A stretch of 50,571 nt of DNA from Firmicutes bacterium ADurb.Bin080 (GTDB lineage: Bacteria; Bacillota; Clostridia; Christensenellales; DTU072). The stretch lies in contig MWEH01000171.1 of assembly GCA_002070965.1 (NCBI GenBank), positions 1 through 50,571 of the forward strand, written 5' to 3'. Positions 17,755 to 27,781 of this stretch are shown here, in pieces. A program made the position numbers and the translations under genes. The notes below the pieces were generated by a model that saw nothing but the letters and a program-made list of their open reading frames with translations, did no database searches and was not told where the DNA came from. The first letter of the stretch is position 1. The number at the start of each line of letters is the position of its first letter.

Positions 17755-20214
17755 CTAGACACCAATTTTTAAGGAAGAGGAAATATTTTTTGGTCTATTA
17801 AACAAAAAGAACACAGGGGAAATGATTGAAAGCAGTAGGAAAAATACACAGGAAATTAGGATAGATTCGGGGATCTGGAAAACAAAAGGCTGATAGAACC
17901 CAAAGAAAATAGTTGCACTTATAGAGCTTGAAAGCATTGAAATCCCCCCCAAAAAGGCTAATATTGTCGAGGGTAGGCCAAGCAATACCCCTTCCAAAAA
18001 AGAGTAGAGCAAGGATAGTTTCTTTGAGACCCCGAGGAGCATTAACCTGGTTTCATCCGTTTTTCTTTGGACTCTGGACATAATGATGTTGATAATAACC
18101 CCAGCAAAAACCATAAATATTATGAAAATGCTGAAATACCGAAGAAATGTGTTTAATGCCTCATTTGATTTAATCGTTGGTTGTACAAAAGAGCTTAATT
18201 TAATAACTTGAATATTGTGATCCGGGAAAAGTGCGCTGATAAAGGATGCCGATTCAGACAGAGAGGAGGAGGTTAAGTATATAAGATTCTGGTTATCCAA
18301 AGAGAAATCATTCGACAGAACCCCTCTGTTTATAAATACCACTTTTCCGATATTATAGTTTGTGGAAACAAACCCAACAATTTCATATTCCTTCCTAACG
18401 TTTTTGTATTCTAAGACAAAAGTATCTCCCAATGAAAGATTTTTTGTATATCTGAAAGAGTCGGAAACAACTATATACTTGTCAGACTCCGAAAGCTTAG
18501 CTTCTAATTCGGCCATATTCATAGAAGAAGTCACATTGAAAAAAGATGATAAATCTTCTCCGTCAATCCCAACAGCAAATACGGACTTCGTATCATTTGA
18601 GAATATCGCCTGACCCTGGATTTCAAGAGTAGGGATAACATCGGTTATCCCCGAGGAATTATCTATGGATAACAGCTCTTCCTCTGAAAGGGATCCGGAG
18701 TTAGTTATAATCAGTTTGTCCCTTGAATAAACAGAGTAATATTCTGTATAGCCTGTTGTAACATTTAATGAATTTGATATAAATATTGCAAACATAACTG
18801 ATATTGTAAAAAGCTGGATTGCAATATTAAGGTTTTCATTTTTCCCGATATAGATAGAAGAAAGAGAAACGGTTTTAAATCTACTTTTTCGAAGCAAATG
18901 GCCAAAAATAATTGAGATTATTGGGACAACGCTCATAAACACTGCAGGGGCAAAAATGGTGTTTATCAGACCCATGACACCTTTTATTGCCGGAATTGAG
19001 TTTTCTAAAATGATCAGTACAACATACACTAAAACCAATATGATGGATATAAGTATCGGATATTTTTTCCTGGGGGATTTGGAATAATTCATATTTTCTC
19101 TTATGCTTCTACGTGTCGAGCTAATTATTGGAAGAAGACTTATCCCGAGAGATAAAATAATCCCGGAGAAAAATGAAATAAAAATATAGGCTAGGGAAAC
19201 TGAAGAACTAGCATCAGGGAGCGCGGAACTGATCATCAAATTGAGAGATGGGACTGCAACAAGTGCCCCCAGTAAGCTTCCAAAAGTACTAAGAATAAGC
19301 GACTCAAAAGCATATAAAAGAGCAATTTTTCTTGTGGATAGTCCAATTACTTTTAACTTTATAGTATCGCTGATTTTTTTGTAAAACATCAGCTGATATA
19401 ATTTGTAAATCATGAGTAGTGAAAGGATAATTATTGCTACTCCGGCAAAATCGAATAAAGTAGTGAGAGTAGATACTCTCTCGTGCGTTTCCTCTTCATC
19501 AAACGATTGTTTAACCTCTGCATGAGAAAAATTTGGGTCTTCCGAGATGGAATCCATTACATTTTGTATATCGTATTGATCATTAACGGATATATAAATT
19601 CTATTGTATATTTTCCCTAAATTCCAATCCATTAAGTATGAAATATATCCGCTAACCCCCAAAATCACATTCGGGTTGTTGTAAAAATAACCTTGGTTTT
19701 CAGCAATAATTTCAACATAAAAAGGAGCGGACTCTCCAAGAACTGAAAGTTCAACAGTATCTCCAACCTCAAGATTTTGATAGTCTGCAAATGCTTTTGA
19801 GATTATTATTTGGTCCATAAGGATTTCAGATGGATTTTTTGATTGAGGATATACTGGTTTAATATCGTGTAAAGTTTCGATTTCAGATTTTTCGAAGGTT
19901 CTTAAATATATCGCTTCTTCCCCATCTCGGCCTTCATACATGCAATACATAGAAATCGAACCTATCGCATAGTCTAGGTCAGCTCTGCTTTTTAGATTTC
20001 CCATAGGTACTAAGCTAGCCCCGACTCCGCTTTTGGATATGACGAGGTCACTTGAGCCTGCTTCAGTGTCCGGCTCCCCCAAATAATAGTCATATACAGC
20101 TTCTTGAAAATTGAAAACAGAATATAACAAAATTACGGCTAAAGCTACTATGAGAATTGTAGCTACGGCCCCAAGAGGTCGGGAGAATGAACCTTTTAGT
20201 ATAAATCTAAACAT
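17755..20214 (-). CDS. FtsX-like ABC transporter permease
   Basis: An 819-residue membrane protein. One N-terminal helix (residues ~15-37) is followed by an extracytoplasmic domain of ~210 residues, then a group of helices (~255-490), a second extracytoplasmic domain, and three C-terminal helices. This two-module layout is usual for large FtsX/LolE-like permeases of Gram-positive bacteria, which act with a separate LolD/MacB-type ATPase. That ATPase is encoded immediately upstream (28 bp). Likely roles are lipoprotein or lipid extraction, peptide export or antimicrobial defence; no sensor kinase gene is nearby to favour the last. The start codon has no recognisable ribosome site, only an AT-rich leader, so translation may depend on the upstream gene. 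Confidence 0.85.
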   Translation of the reverse strand: MFRFILKGSFSRPLGAVATILIVALAVILLYSVFNFQEAVYDYYLGEPDTEAGSSDLVISKSGVGASLVPMGNLKSRADLDYAIGSISMYCMYEGRDGEEAIYLRTFEKSEIETLHDIKPVYPQSKNPSEILMDQIIISKAFADYQNLEVGDTVELSVLGESAPFYVEIIAENQGYFYNNPNVILGVSGYISYLMDWNLGKIYNRIYISVNDQYDIQNVMDSISEDPNFSHAEVKQSFDEEETHERVSTLTTLFDFAGVAIIILSLLMIYKLYQLMFYKKISDTIKLKVIGLSTRKIALLYAFESLILSTFGSLLGALVAVPSLNLMISSALPDASSSVSLAYIFISFFSGIILSLGISLLPIISSTRRSIRENMNYSKSPRKKYPILISIILVLVYVVLIILENSIPAIKGVMGLINTIFAPAVFMSVVPIISIIFGHLLRKSRFKTVSLSSIYIGKNENLNIAIQLFTISVMFAIFISNSLNVTTGYTEYYSVYSRDKLIITNSGSLSEEELLSIDNSSGITDVIPTLEIQGQAIFSNDTKSVFAVGIDGEDLSSFFNVTSSMNMAELEAKLSESDKYIVVSDSFRYTKNLSLGDTFVLEYKNVRKEYEIVGFVSTNYNIGKVVFINRGVLSNDFSLDNQNLIYLTSSSLSESASFISALFPDHNIQVIKLSSFVQPTIKSNEALNTFLRYFSIFIIFMVFAGVIINIIMSRVQRKTDETRLMLLGVSKKLSLLYSFLEGVLLGLPSTILAFLGGISMLSSSISATIFFGFYQPFVFQIPESILISCVFFLLLSIISPVFFLFNRPKNISSSLKIGV

Positions 20215-20242
20215 ACGTAAATTAAAAAATTTTTGTGGTGAA

Positions 20243-20941
20243 TTAGTTTTTAGTATTAATATCTAATTCAGTAGTAAGTTCTTCCTGAATTACTCCATCT
20301 TTTAGCAAAATAATTCGATTCCCGCGTTGGGCATTTGTAATATTATGAGTGACTTGGATAATTGTTACCTTGTGTTCCTTATTTAAATTCTTCAATATAT
20401 CCATAATAATATTCCCGGCCTCGGAGTTCAAACTGCCAGTAGGTTCATCCAAGAACAGGATTTCCGGGTTAGTTATCATTGCTCTAGCCAGTGCCGTTCG
20501 TTGTTGCTCTCCTCCTGAGATCTCACTTGGCTTACTATCCCTTATTCTTGAAATGTGCATATATTCTATGAGCAACTCTGCATTATTTTTAATTTCCTTT
20601 CTTTTTCTCCCAGAAATAATACCTGGTAGCATAACATTCTCAAGTACAGTTAAATCTTGGAATAAATTGTCGAATTGGAAAACAAAACTAGTTTTTTTAG
20701 CCCTTACTGCCGCTATTTCAGTATCATTAAGGCTGAAAAGGTCCTTCCCTTCCAATAATACTTTTCCTCTATCGGGCTTTTCAATCCCGGCTAGAAGATA
20801 GAGAAGGGTGCTTTTTCCTGCTCCAGAATTACCGATAATAGAAAGAAAATCTCCTTTTGAAACTGACAAAGAAATATCCTTTATTACATTATTGCCGTTA
20901 TATGACTTAAAAAGACCTTCGGCATACAGAATAATTTCCAT
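20243..20941 (-). CDS. ABC transporter ATP-binding protein (LolD/MacB type)
   Basis: A 232-residue cytoplasmic ATPase with Walker A GNSGAGKST, Q-loop FQFDNLF, signature SGGEQQR, Walker B EILFLDEPTGSLN and the H-loop in VTHN. The DEPTGSLN form places it with ATPases that partner FtsX-domain permeases. It lies directly upstream of such a permease on the same strand and the two are presumably one transporter. A GGGGGA site precedes the ATG by 7 bases. AT-rich DNA with overlapping TATAAT hexamers lies just upstream (20975-20990) and probably contains the promoter. Confidence 0.92.
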   Translation of the reverse strand: MEIILYAEGLFKSYNGNNVIKDISLSVSKGDFLSIIGNSGAGKSTLLYLLAGIEKPDRGKVLLEGKDLFSLNDTEIAAVRAKKTSFVFQFDNLFQDLTVLENVMLPGIISGRKRKEIKNNAELLIEYMHISRIRDSKPSEISGGEQQRTALARAMITNPEILFLDEPTGSLNSEAGNIIMDILKNLNKEHKVTIIQVTHNITNAQRGNRIILLKDGVIQEELTTELDINTKN

Positions 20942-21013
20942 TTATAATTCCCCCAGTACCAAGCAAAAGATTAATTATATTATATATTTATTAGTACAAT
21001 AAAGAAAGAACAT

Positions 21014-21041
21014 AAAAAAAAGGATGCACCGAGGTGCATCC
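21014..21041 (-). terminator. Terminator of the 872-residue lipoprotein gene
   Basis: GGATGCAC (21022-21029) pairs with GTGCATCC (21034-21041) around a 4-base loop. On the minus strand it is followed by seven U (21020-21014). It lies 26 bp after the stop of the gene ending at 21067. Confidence 0.85.
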
Positions 21042-21066
21042 AAATTCTTGTTTTGTTACATTAGTT

Positions 21067-23685
21067 TTAATCGGGTAATGAATAAGATGTAGCTTCAATC
21101 TCTGACATTGACAATGTTCCCGCATCATCAGCATAGAATGAAATGTAGTAAGTCATTCCCGCATAAAGGTTAAGGTAGATATCTCCGCCATACCAGTTAT
21201 AGAATTCTTCTCCGTCTGGAGATAAGAACTCAAAATCACCCCACCATGCTGAGTTTTCGATCGCAACTGAAATCTGGGTTTCTCCGGTGTCAGTTGCCAC
21301 AATTTTGAACCACTGGGCGTTTTCTTGGTCTCCAATGAATTCAAATGGATCTGAAGGAGTGAGAAGGGTTTCATACTCATCAAAGTTATTTTCTCCCATC
21401 ATGCCTTCCATAAGTCCTTCCATGAAGGATCCGAAAAGTTCCTCTACAGTAAGGCCACCAGGTTCACCGATAAGAGGCATTTCGTAGTCCTCTTCATTAA
21501 ACATACCCATACCAATGAATATATTCAAGAAGTCGGTCATTGCATCAGCTAGCGCCAGGTAGTCTTCATCCTCAGAGTAGTCTTCTTTTTCTGTTACTGC
21601 TACGCAGTCAGCTAAAGCTCCAATAATTTCAGCATCTAAAGTGGCATACACGGTTTGAGCCAAAGATTTAGAGATAAGGGTACGCATTGTGACTATTACT
21701 CCGTCTTCATCATCATTAATTAGATTGTCCATATAGGCATTTACCGCAATTATATAGTTACCAACTTGGGTTGCATCTGCAAAATCAGTAATTGTTGTCC
21801 CAACCTCTCCATCAAGTTCTTCTTGCAGTTGATTATAATATCCCTCAATGGTTTCAGGAACAGAGATCATCTCGAACTGAATCATTGTTTCTTTTAAAGA
21901 TACATAATGCTCATAGTTTAATATCATATCTTCGGTAATATCTTCTGATTCCTCGGGAAGAAGATCTACGAAAATTCCTTGAACTGATTCGAGAAATTGT
22001 AAATGTAGATGGTCTGAGGAATGATCAAAGATAAGTTCACAAAGATCATCGGCAAAGTCTGCGGATTCAGGATACTTGGTTAAGAGGGCATCAGCGACTT
22101 TCGCAAGATAAATTCCTGCATTCATTTGAACTTCTACATCAAGTTCCGCATCAAGGGAATCAAAGATACCGCTAATGTTTGTGGCATTGAGAGGTTCAAC
22201 TAGCCCTTGTATAAAGACTTCCGCGGAAGGAACTAAATTTACCATTGCATCTATAATTTCTGTACCTACTAGAAGCTGGCTCTTTATGAAACGATAGGTG
22301 TCGTTTGCAGCCATGGCGGCAAATTCCGCTTTCAAAAGAAGCAGATCTGATTCATTGTCAACAACGAAATCAGAGAGCTCAGAAAGGTTTGTTTTCAGAC
22401 TGTCAATCATCGCAACGAGTTCGGTTCCACCAAGATCTCCAAGTCCCTCAAATTCTCCAGAAATAAGTTCAACAACTTCATCTCCGAACATGGTATTGAT
22501 GGCTCTGTAGGTAAAAACAGGAAGCTCGGGCATTAGCGCCTGAAGTCTTGCTTGTATCCCAGAACTAAATAGGAAAGATTCTTCGGGAAGTATTTCCATT
22601 CCTTGTGCTTGGAAAGCAATTCTTGCATAATCTTCATAATCCTGAGCAATCCTTTGAAGGTCTGTACGGATATTTTTGATTTCTCTCTCGACTGAAGCCA
22701 TCCATTCACTTGTAAGGCCATCAACTGATGTGGGTATTGTTATTGTAGTATCGGGAGCAATTTCCTTAACTCCATCCAACCAATTGGCAAGCCATAATAA
22801 AGTGGAGGCATCTACTGTTTGTTGATTCTCAGATATAAGGCGAGCCCAATTAGCGAAAGTTCCAAAAGTATATGAATTTTCATTAATTGCAAGAGCTCCT
22901 TCCTTTTCTTGAGCTGCAGATCTAATGGGGTCTGCTAAGTCGTTTATTTCATCAATAGCATCCCACATCGCCTGTTCGGCAACATTAATAATCCCATTTT
23001 CAAGCTGATCCCTTAAACCGCGGCCCTGAACTCCAACAATTTCTGGGTCTCCGACTAAATCTACAGTCGCGAGAAGAGCAATTCCTGCATCAATATCTGC
23101 TTGGGTAGTATTTTGATCAAGTTCATAACCCCTTTGTAGCGCTTCTACAACAGCATAATATTCGGCATATTCTTCAAAAATAGCTTTTGTTTCTGCGGGC
23201 ACTGAAGCAATATACGCCTGAGCTGCAGTTTCTGCAGCATCAAATAGAGACGCATTATTGTAAGTTGTTACTCCCGCTGCGTACATAGCAGTTGCAAGAA
23301 TTACAAAATCATCTTCAGTAAGATCTAGCGAAAGAAGGTCTTGAGGGCCTTCCATAGCTTGAAAGTCCTTTGTCGCAAGCGCATCAATCTTTGCCTGTGA
23401 CATTGCCGAGAGGGATACGTTAGTGCAGAAATTATTAATCATAGAGAGGGATATAGCCTGATCTCTAAAGTCGTAATTAGCACCTTCAACGGTGATTTCC
23501 TCGGAATAACCAGACATCGCAAGAAGGTTGGCTTTTAGAGCCGTTACATTCTTGGGCTGATCTAGCGGGTTGTTTGGATCATCTGGGTTTCCAGTATCTT
23601 CGGGGTTGCAGCCTACGACTGTAATCGCGATGATAACGGTTAGGATTGCTGCAATCAGCAATATAATCCATTTCTTCGTTTTCAT
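21067..23685 (-). CDS. Large putative lipoprotein, function unknown, with C-terminal PPC-like domain
   Basis: An 872-residue protein starting with a lipoprotein signal peptide (lipobox VVGC, Cys26) and a short D/N/P-rich linker. The central ~700 residues are predicted mainly alpha-helical, acidic and alanine/leucine rich, with no family I recognise. The last ~80 residues look beta-rich (NAQWFKI...ISVAIENSAWWGDFE...YYISFYADDAGT) and resemble bacterial pre-peptidase C-terminal domains, which fold as small beta-sandwiches on secreted proteins. It is predicted to sit on the outer face of the membrane. It is a single-gene unit with a strong AAGGAGA site, a good promoter and its own terminator. No neighbour points to a role. 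Confidence 0.75.
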   Translation of the reverse strand: MKTKKWIILLIAAILTVIIAITVVGCNPEDTGNPDDPNNPLDQPKNVTALKANLLAMSGYSEEITVEGANYDFRDQAISLSMINNFCTNVSLSAMSQAKIDALATKDFQAMEGPQDLLSLDLTEDDFVILATAMYAAGVTTYNNASLFDAAETAAQAYIASVPAETKAIFEEYAEYYAVVEALQRGYELDQNTTQADIDAGIALLATVDLVGDPEIVGVQGRGLRDQLENGIINVAEQAMWDAIDEINDLADPIRSAAQEKEGALAINENSYTFGTFANWARLISENQQTVDASTLLWLANWLDGVKEIAPDTTITIPTSVDGLTSEWMASVEREIKNIRTDLQRIAQDYEDYARIAFQAQGMEILPEESFLFSSGIQARLQALMPELPVFTYRAINTMFGDEVVELISGEFEGLGDLGGTELVAMIDSLKTNLSELSDFVVDNESDLLLLKAEFAAMAANDTYRFIKSQLLVGTEIIDAMVNLVPSAEVFIQGLVEPLNATNISGIFDSLDAELDVEVQMNAGIYLAKVADALLTKYPESADFADDLCELIFDHSSDHLHLQFLESVQGIFVDLLPEESEDITEDMILNYEHYVSLKETMIQFEMISVPETIEGYYNQLQEELDGEVGTTITDFADATQVGNYIIAVNAYMDNLINDDEDGVIVTMRTLISKSLAQTVYATLDAEIIGALADCVAVTEKEDYSEDEDYLALADAMTDFLNIFIGMGMFNEEDYEMPLIGEPGGLTVEELFGSFMEGLMEGMMGENNFDEYETLLTPSDPFEFIGDQENAQWFKIVATDTGETQISVAIENSAWWGDFEFLSPDGEEFYNWYGGDIYLNLYAGMTYYISFYADDAGTLSMSEIEATSYSLPD

Positions 23686-24083
23686 TTTCTTTTCTCCTTT
23701 TTCATAAAATTCCTATTTTTAAAAAATAAGATTGCATATATTATAACATATCAATAAATGAGTTGTGCAATCCATTTATATGTATATTTAATAAAAATAT
23801 TCTCTATTACTTAGAATAAATAAATAATTCATGCCATTAATTCATTATTATGAATAAAACATAGGCGGGTATAATCAAATCATATATTTTTGAATCTAAC
23901 TTTTACTAAAATATTTCGAGCAAAAAGACAAAACAGAAAACAATAAGCATCTAGAATGAAAAATAAACGGATAGGACTATTATTCAACTAAATAAAATTG
24001 TAAAATATTAAGTAATAAGTTTTTAAAAACAAACACATTTTGTAAGAGAAGACTCATATTTTTATATTTTTTTGGGTGGTGTC
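23686..24083. other. AT-rich divergent intergenic region
   Basis: These 398 bp separate the large lipoprotein gene (minus) from the beta-mannosidase gene (plus). The lipoprotein side has a good promoter (listed separately). I see no clear promoter, operator or small gene on the mannosidase side, only A- and T-rich sequence. Confidence 0.7.
23740..23770 (-). promoter_or_regulatory. Promoter of the large lipoprotein gene
   Basis: On the minus strand a perfect extended -10, TGTTATAAT, has its hexamer at 23745-23740, with TTGCAC (23770-23765) 19 bp upstream as -35. It is 55 bp before the start codon. Confidence 0.6.
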
Positions 24084-26597
24084 ATGAGAAGGATTAGTCT
24101 TAATGGAAAGTGGAATTTGATAAGTTCAGATGGAAAGGAAAGTTGCGAGGGAATGGTCCCTTCTTGCAACTTTTTGGATTTGTTTAGAGCAGGAATAATA
24201 GAGGATCCGATACTTGGGGATAATGAAGAAAAACTTCAATGGGTTAGTGATAAGATTTGGGAATATTCGAGGGAGTTTGAGCTTACTGAAGAGGATATCC
24301 GAAAAGAAAAAATAGCACTTGTTTTTGAACAGATTGATGGCCTTGCAACAATTATGATCAATGAAAAAGAAGCGGGAACAACTGCAAGCGCACATATTCT
24401 TTACGAGCTTGACATTAAGCCGTTTGTAACAGAAGGAAAGAATCAAATTAGCATCGTATTCGTTCCTCCATTTGATGAGATAAAGAGATTACAATCTGAG
24501 TTTAGGTTACCAAAAAGAGTTTTAGGGGAGCTTGGAAACCCTCATTTAAGATTTCCACAATATCATTTTGGATGGGACTGGGGTCCTCACTTTGTTTCTT
24601 GCGGTATTACCAGAGATGCATATATATTGGCATATGATAACAGATTGTCAGAGGTGAAAGTAAGCCAAAACCACGTGGAAGGAAGGGTGGAAATAACGGT
24701 TGAATCAAAGCCTGAGATTTTTGGAAATGAATTGAGTTATTCGGGCGAATTAACCTCTCCAAGTGGAGAGAATATTCCTCTTAGTTATGAGGGGAATATC
24801 GGGAAAGCTATTGTTGAAAAACCTGAGATATGGTGGTGTAACGGTTTGGGAAATCAACCGTTATATAAGCTAGTCAATAGGATGATTTATAAAGAAATCG
24901 TAGTTGATGAGGACGTCAAGAATATCGGATTAAGAACTATAGAATTATCTCTAGAAAAGGATTCTTATGGACAGGACTTTTGTTTTGTTCTCAATGGCGA
25001 GAGGATTTTTGCTAGAGGGGCAAATTGGATACCTACAGATATTTTCATTAATAGAACCACCCCAGAAGATTTAAATTTTTTAGTTAAATCTGCAAGAGAC
25101 GCTAACATGAATATGATTAGGGTCTGGGGAGGCGGATATTACGAGAGAAATGCTTTTTATGATTTGTGTGATAAGTATGGAATCTTGGTCTGGCAGGATT
25201 TAATGTTCGCATGTACACCCTTCCAATGGGGGAGAAAAGATTTTTATGATTTGACAATTAAAGAACTTGAAACGAATGTTCGAAGATTAAGACATAGAGC
25301 CTCTTTGGCACTGTGGTGCGGAAATAATGAGATAGAATCTCTCAGTACTGATTGGAGAAAATATATGTTATCTCTAGTAGAGGACATGAGAAAATATTTT
25401 TATGAAGATATACCTAGCAAATTGAAAGAATTGGACGGAGTTACCCCATATTGGCCTACCTCCCCCGGAAGTGGAACTTTTATGAATGGTATGGACAGAG
25501 ACGACATAGGAGATACACATATTTGGGCTGTATGGCATGGCCTCCAAAGACCAGAATATTATAACAAGAGGAAAACAAGGTTTTGCAGCGAGTTCGGTAT
25601 GCAGTCTATGCCCTCACTAAACGCTATAGACCTATTTGCCCCAGGAAGTGGTGCTGATTTAAAATCTCATACTATGCTCCTACATCAAAAATGCAATAGC
25701 GGGAACAAGAAGATGAAATACTACATGAATCAAATGTTCTGGGAACCAAAGAAAAAAGAGCATTATGTATATTTTACCCAGATATTGCAGTCTGAATGCA
25801 TGGAAACTGCACTAATTGGATGGAGGTTGATGAAGGGAGTTTGTAATGGTGCTTTGGTATGGCAGTTAAATGATTGCTGGGGGGTAAGCTCGTGGGCTGG
25901 AATAGACTACTACAACAATTTCAAAGCTCTCCACTATAGAACAAAGCATTTCAACTCTCCAATCGCAGTGTTTCCTGTATTAGAAGACAATGGGATTGTC
26001 ATAAAAGGTATAAACGATACTCTAAGAGATGAAGAGGTCATTTTTAAGTTTGTAGTTGGCGATGTAGATAAAAAAGAGTTTATTGAAAAATCGCAGAAGA
26101 CATTTCTTCCGAAAGGACAAATTAATGATATAGCTCTAATTGATTCTAAGGATTATCCGCTTAACGATAAGTCCTACGTTTTACTTATGCTTTATGACAA
26201 GTTAGGAAAGGAAGTCCTTCGAAAAGGTATATTCTTTAACAAGAAAGCCTCCAGAAGTTTACTTAAGGATGAAGTAAAGGTGGATATAGAGAAAAATGGA
26301 AATAAAGCATCGATACTAGTAAGTTCCCCCGTATATAAAAGGTTCGTTTCACTCAGGATAAAAGGAGAATCCTCTCCCTTTTCCGACAATTTCTTTGATC
26401 TATACCCTGGAGAAAGCAAACTAATCGAAGTTGAAACTAGTTTAAGTTTAGCTGAGATTAACGAGAGATTTTCTGTAACAAGTGTTTCAGATGTGGAACC
26501 TGGATTTTCTAGGCTTCATGACAAGATCGAAATGGTTAAGATATTTCTTATCCCTTTGAATTTTCTCTCATATATTTATCACACATTTATGATTTGA
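24084..26597 (+). CDS. Beta-mannosidase, glycoside hydrolase family 2
   Basis: An 837-residue cytoplasmic enzyme without a signal peptide. It should release mannose from the non-reducing end of beta-1,4-manno-oligosaccharides. The GH2 domain order is visible: an N-terminal sugar-binding jelly roll with GWDWGPHF, an immunoglobulin-like domain (~190-290), and the TIM barrel with NMNMIRVWGGGYYE, the acid/base Glu in WCGNNE (~residue 416) and the nucleophile Glu in RFCSEFGMQS (~residue 503). The WCGNNE form separates beta-mannosidases from GH2 beta-galactosidases. The start is the ATG after GGTGGTG; a TTG at 24072 overlaps that site. The final three codons and stop are the first part of a downstream tandem repeat. 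The esterase-like lipoprotein gene converges on it. Confidence 0.93.
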   Translation: MRRISLNGKWNLISSDGKESCEGMVPSCNFLDLFRAGIIEDPILGDNEEKLQWVSDKIWEYSREFELTEEDIRKEKIALVFEQIDGLATIMINEKEAGTTASAHILYELDIKPFVTEGKNQISIVFVPPFDEIKRLQSEFRLPKRVLGELGNPHLRFPQYHFGWDWGPHFVSCGITRDAYILAYDNRLSEVKVSQNHVEGRVEITVESKPEIFGNELSYSGELTSPSGENIPLSYEGNIGKAIVEKPEIWWCNGLGNQPLYKLVNRMIYKEIVVDEDVKNIGLRTIELSLEKDSYGQDFCFVLNGERIFARGANWIPTDIFINRTTPEDLNFLVKSARDANMNMIRVWGGGYYERNAFYDLCDKYGILVWQDLMFACTPFQWGRKDFYDLTIKELETNVRRLRHRASLALWCGNNEIESLSTDWRKYMLSLVEDMRKYFYEDIPSKLKELDGVTPYWPTSPGSGTFMNGMDRDDIGDTHIWAVWHGLQRPEYYNKRKTRFCSEFGMQSMPSLNAIDLFAPGSGADLKSHTMLLHQKCNSGNKKMKYYMNQMFWEPKKKEHYVYFTQILQSECMETALIGWRLMKGVCNGALVWQLNDCWGVSSWAGIDYYNNFKALHYRTKHFNSPIAVFPVLEDNGIVIKGINDTLRDEEVIFKFVVGDVDKKEFIEKSQKTFLPKGQINDIALIDSKDYPLNDKSYVLLMLYDKLGKEVLRKGIFFNKKASRSLLKDEVKVDIEKNGNKASILVSSPVYKRFVSLRIKGESSPFSDNFFDLYPGESKLIEVETSLSLAEINERFSVTSVSDVEPGFSRLHDKIEMVKIFLIPLNFLSYIYHTFMI

Positions 26598-26753
26598 TAA
26601 GAAATTAGTTAGATTCCTTGAAAGACTACCTGTGATATGTATACCAGGACTTTATGATTTGATGAGAAATTAGTTAGATTCCTTGAAAGATTACCGATAT
26701 TATATAAACTTGAAATTTATGATTTTACGAGAAAATAGTTTAAAGTCCTAGAA
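26586..26753. repeat. 65-bp tandem repeat (3 copies) starting in the last codons of the beta-mannosidase gene
   Basis: Copies begin at 26586, 26651 and 26716, an exact 65-bp period. Each starts TTTATGATT, which in copy 1 encodes the last three residues of beta-mannosidase before its TGA. Copies 1 and 2 are nearly identical over 45 bp (26586-26630 and 26651-26695), while copy 3 is diverged and runs into the stop codon of the convergent esterase gene at 26740. No hairpin terminator is seen between these two genes. Confidence 0.88.
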
Positions 26754-27633
26754 TTACTTCTGCGAAAAGATGTCCTAGTTGAATCTGTGATAGAGAATCG
26801 TAGTGAGCAAGATCAGGGGATTCGGGAGTAGGTTCGAGATTGTAGGTTAATCCATTCGCAATTGTATCGATATAATAATTGTTTTCCCCTTCCTCAGAAA
26901 AAGTTACTTTTGCATTGTTTATTGTTTGGTATTCAACCCAGTAGGGACTATCGCTGATACCTGCATCGATAAAGGCAAAATCACCCAGTTCCTCTCTTGC
27001 GGTAGCAACAAAACTACGGGTATTTTGGAGATAATTTTCAGCAACGCCAGAAAAAGCATCTGATTCCCCCTGCATCCAACACAACGCAATGATTTTTACG
27101 TTGTAATTTTTTTGAGAAAGATAATCTGTACATTCATTAGTAAAGCTGATGAAAACATTATATAAATCTTCTGAGGAGGGATTCCATTGGGTATGAAGGT
27201 TTGTTCCTCCGTAAGCAACCTTTACAATGCAATACTTTTCATCTGCGTCATCGAGTATCTCGGCCATTCCTATTTCCGGCCCAAACATTCCATCAGGGCG
27301 AGGAATGCTTAAAGAGGTTCTTACAAAACCGTTCGAATAACTGTTTCCGGTTATAATGAAATTGATATACACATCAAAACCTAAGTAGTATTTTTGATAC
27401 TCTTCCGATTCAAGCTTGCTGTTTAAGATTTCAGTATATGCACAACCGTGAGCATTCGACTGCCCAGCAAGTAAAATAACATTCATCGTTTCACCATTTC
27501 CATCAGGAATTGAGTCAGAGGAAAAGTCATTATGTTCAATTGCATGGATATTTTCTTTGCAGCCTGAAATACCAAGCACAAGTCCGCAAACAAAAAACAA
27601 AACTATAAAAAAAGATATAAATTTTTTCAACAC
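26740..27633 (-). CDS. Sialate O-acetylesterase-like (SASA domain) lipoprotein
   Basis: A 297-residue predicted lipoprotein (lipobox ISGC, Cys25). The domain matches the SASA/carbohydrate-esterase branch of the SGNH superfamily: nucleophile Ser in LLAGQSNAHG, GPEIGMAE, KVAYGGTNL, the WMQGESDA motif, and a C-terminal DLAHYDS with the catalytic Asp/His. Relatives remove acetyl groups from xylan, mannan or sialic acids. Pairing with beta-mannosidase hints at acetylated mannan, which is inference. The best start is GTG at 27633, 5 bases after AAAGGA; TTG at 27630 is the alternative. The last codons lie in the third copy of the repeat that starts in the mannosidase gene. Confidence 0.82.
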   Translation of the reverse strand: MLKKFISFFIVLFFVCGLVLGISGCKENIHAIEHNDFSSDSIPDGNGETMNVILLAGQSNAHGCAYTEILNSKLESEEYQKYYLGFDVYINFIITGNSYSNGFVRTSLSIPRPDGMFGPEIGMAEILDDADEKYCIVKVAYGGTNLHTQWNPSSEDLYNVFISFTNECTDYLSQKNYNVKIIALCWMQGESDAFSGVAENYLQNTRSFVATAREELGDFAFIDAGISDSPYWVEYQTINNAKVTFSEEGENNYYIDTIANGLTYNLEPTPESPDLAHYDSLSQIQLGHLFAEVILGL

Positions 27634-27746
27634 ATATTTCCTTTTAATAGAGGAATAATTACTACTTGAAATTGTCAGATGGATGAGTGAAAGTACACCT
27701 TTATCAGTATATCAAAAGGAGAAATATTTAAAAAGGCCATTTTTAA

Positions 27747-27781
27747 GACATTTATGTCATATATTGTAATTCGCAATATAT
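27747..27781. promoter_or_regulatory. Candidate operator: inverted repeats over the -35 of the FAD-dehydrogenase operon
   Basis: ATATATTG (27759-27766) and CAATATAT (27774-27781) form a perfect 8-bp inverted repeat with a 7-bp spacer. Just upstream is GACAT-TT-ATGTC (27747-27758). The larger repeat covers the TTGTAA -35 hexamer, a classic repressor position. No regulator gene is adjacent. Confidence 0.45.
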
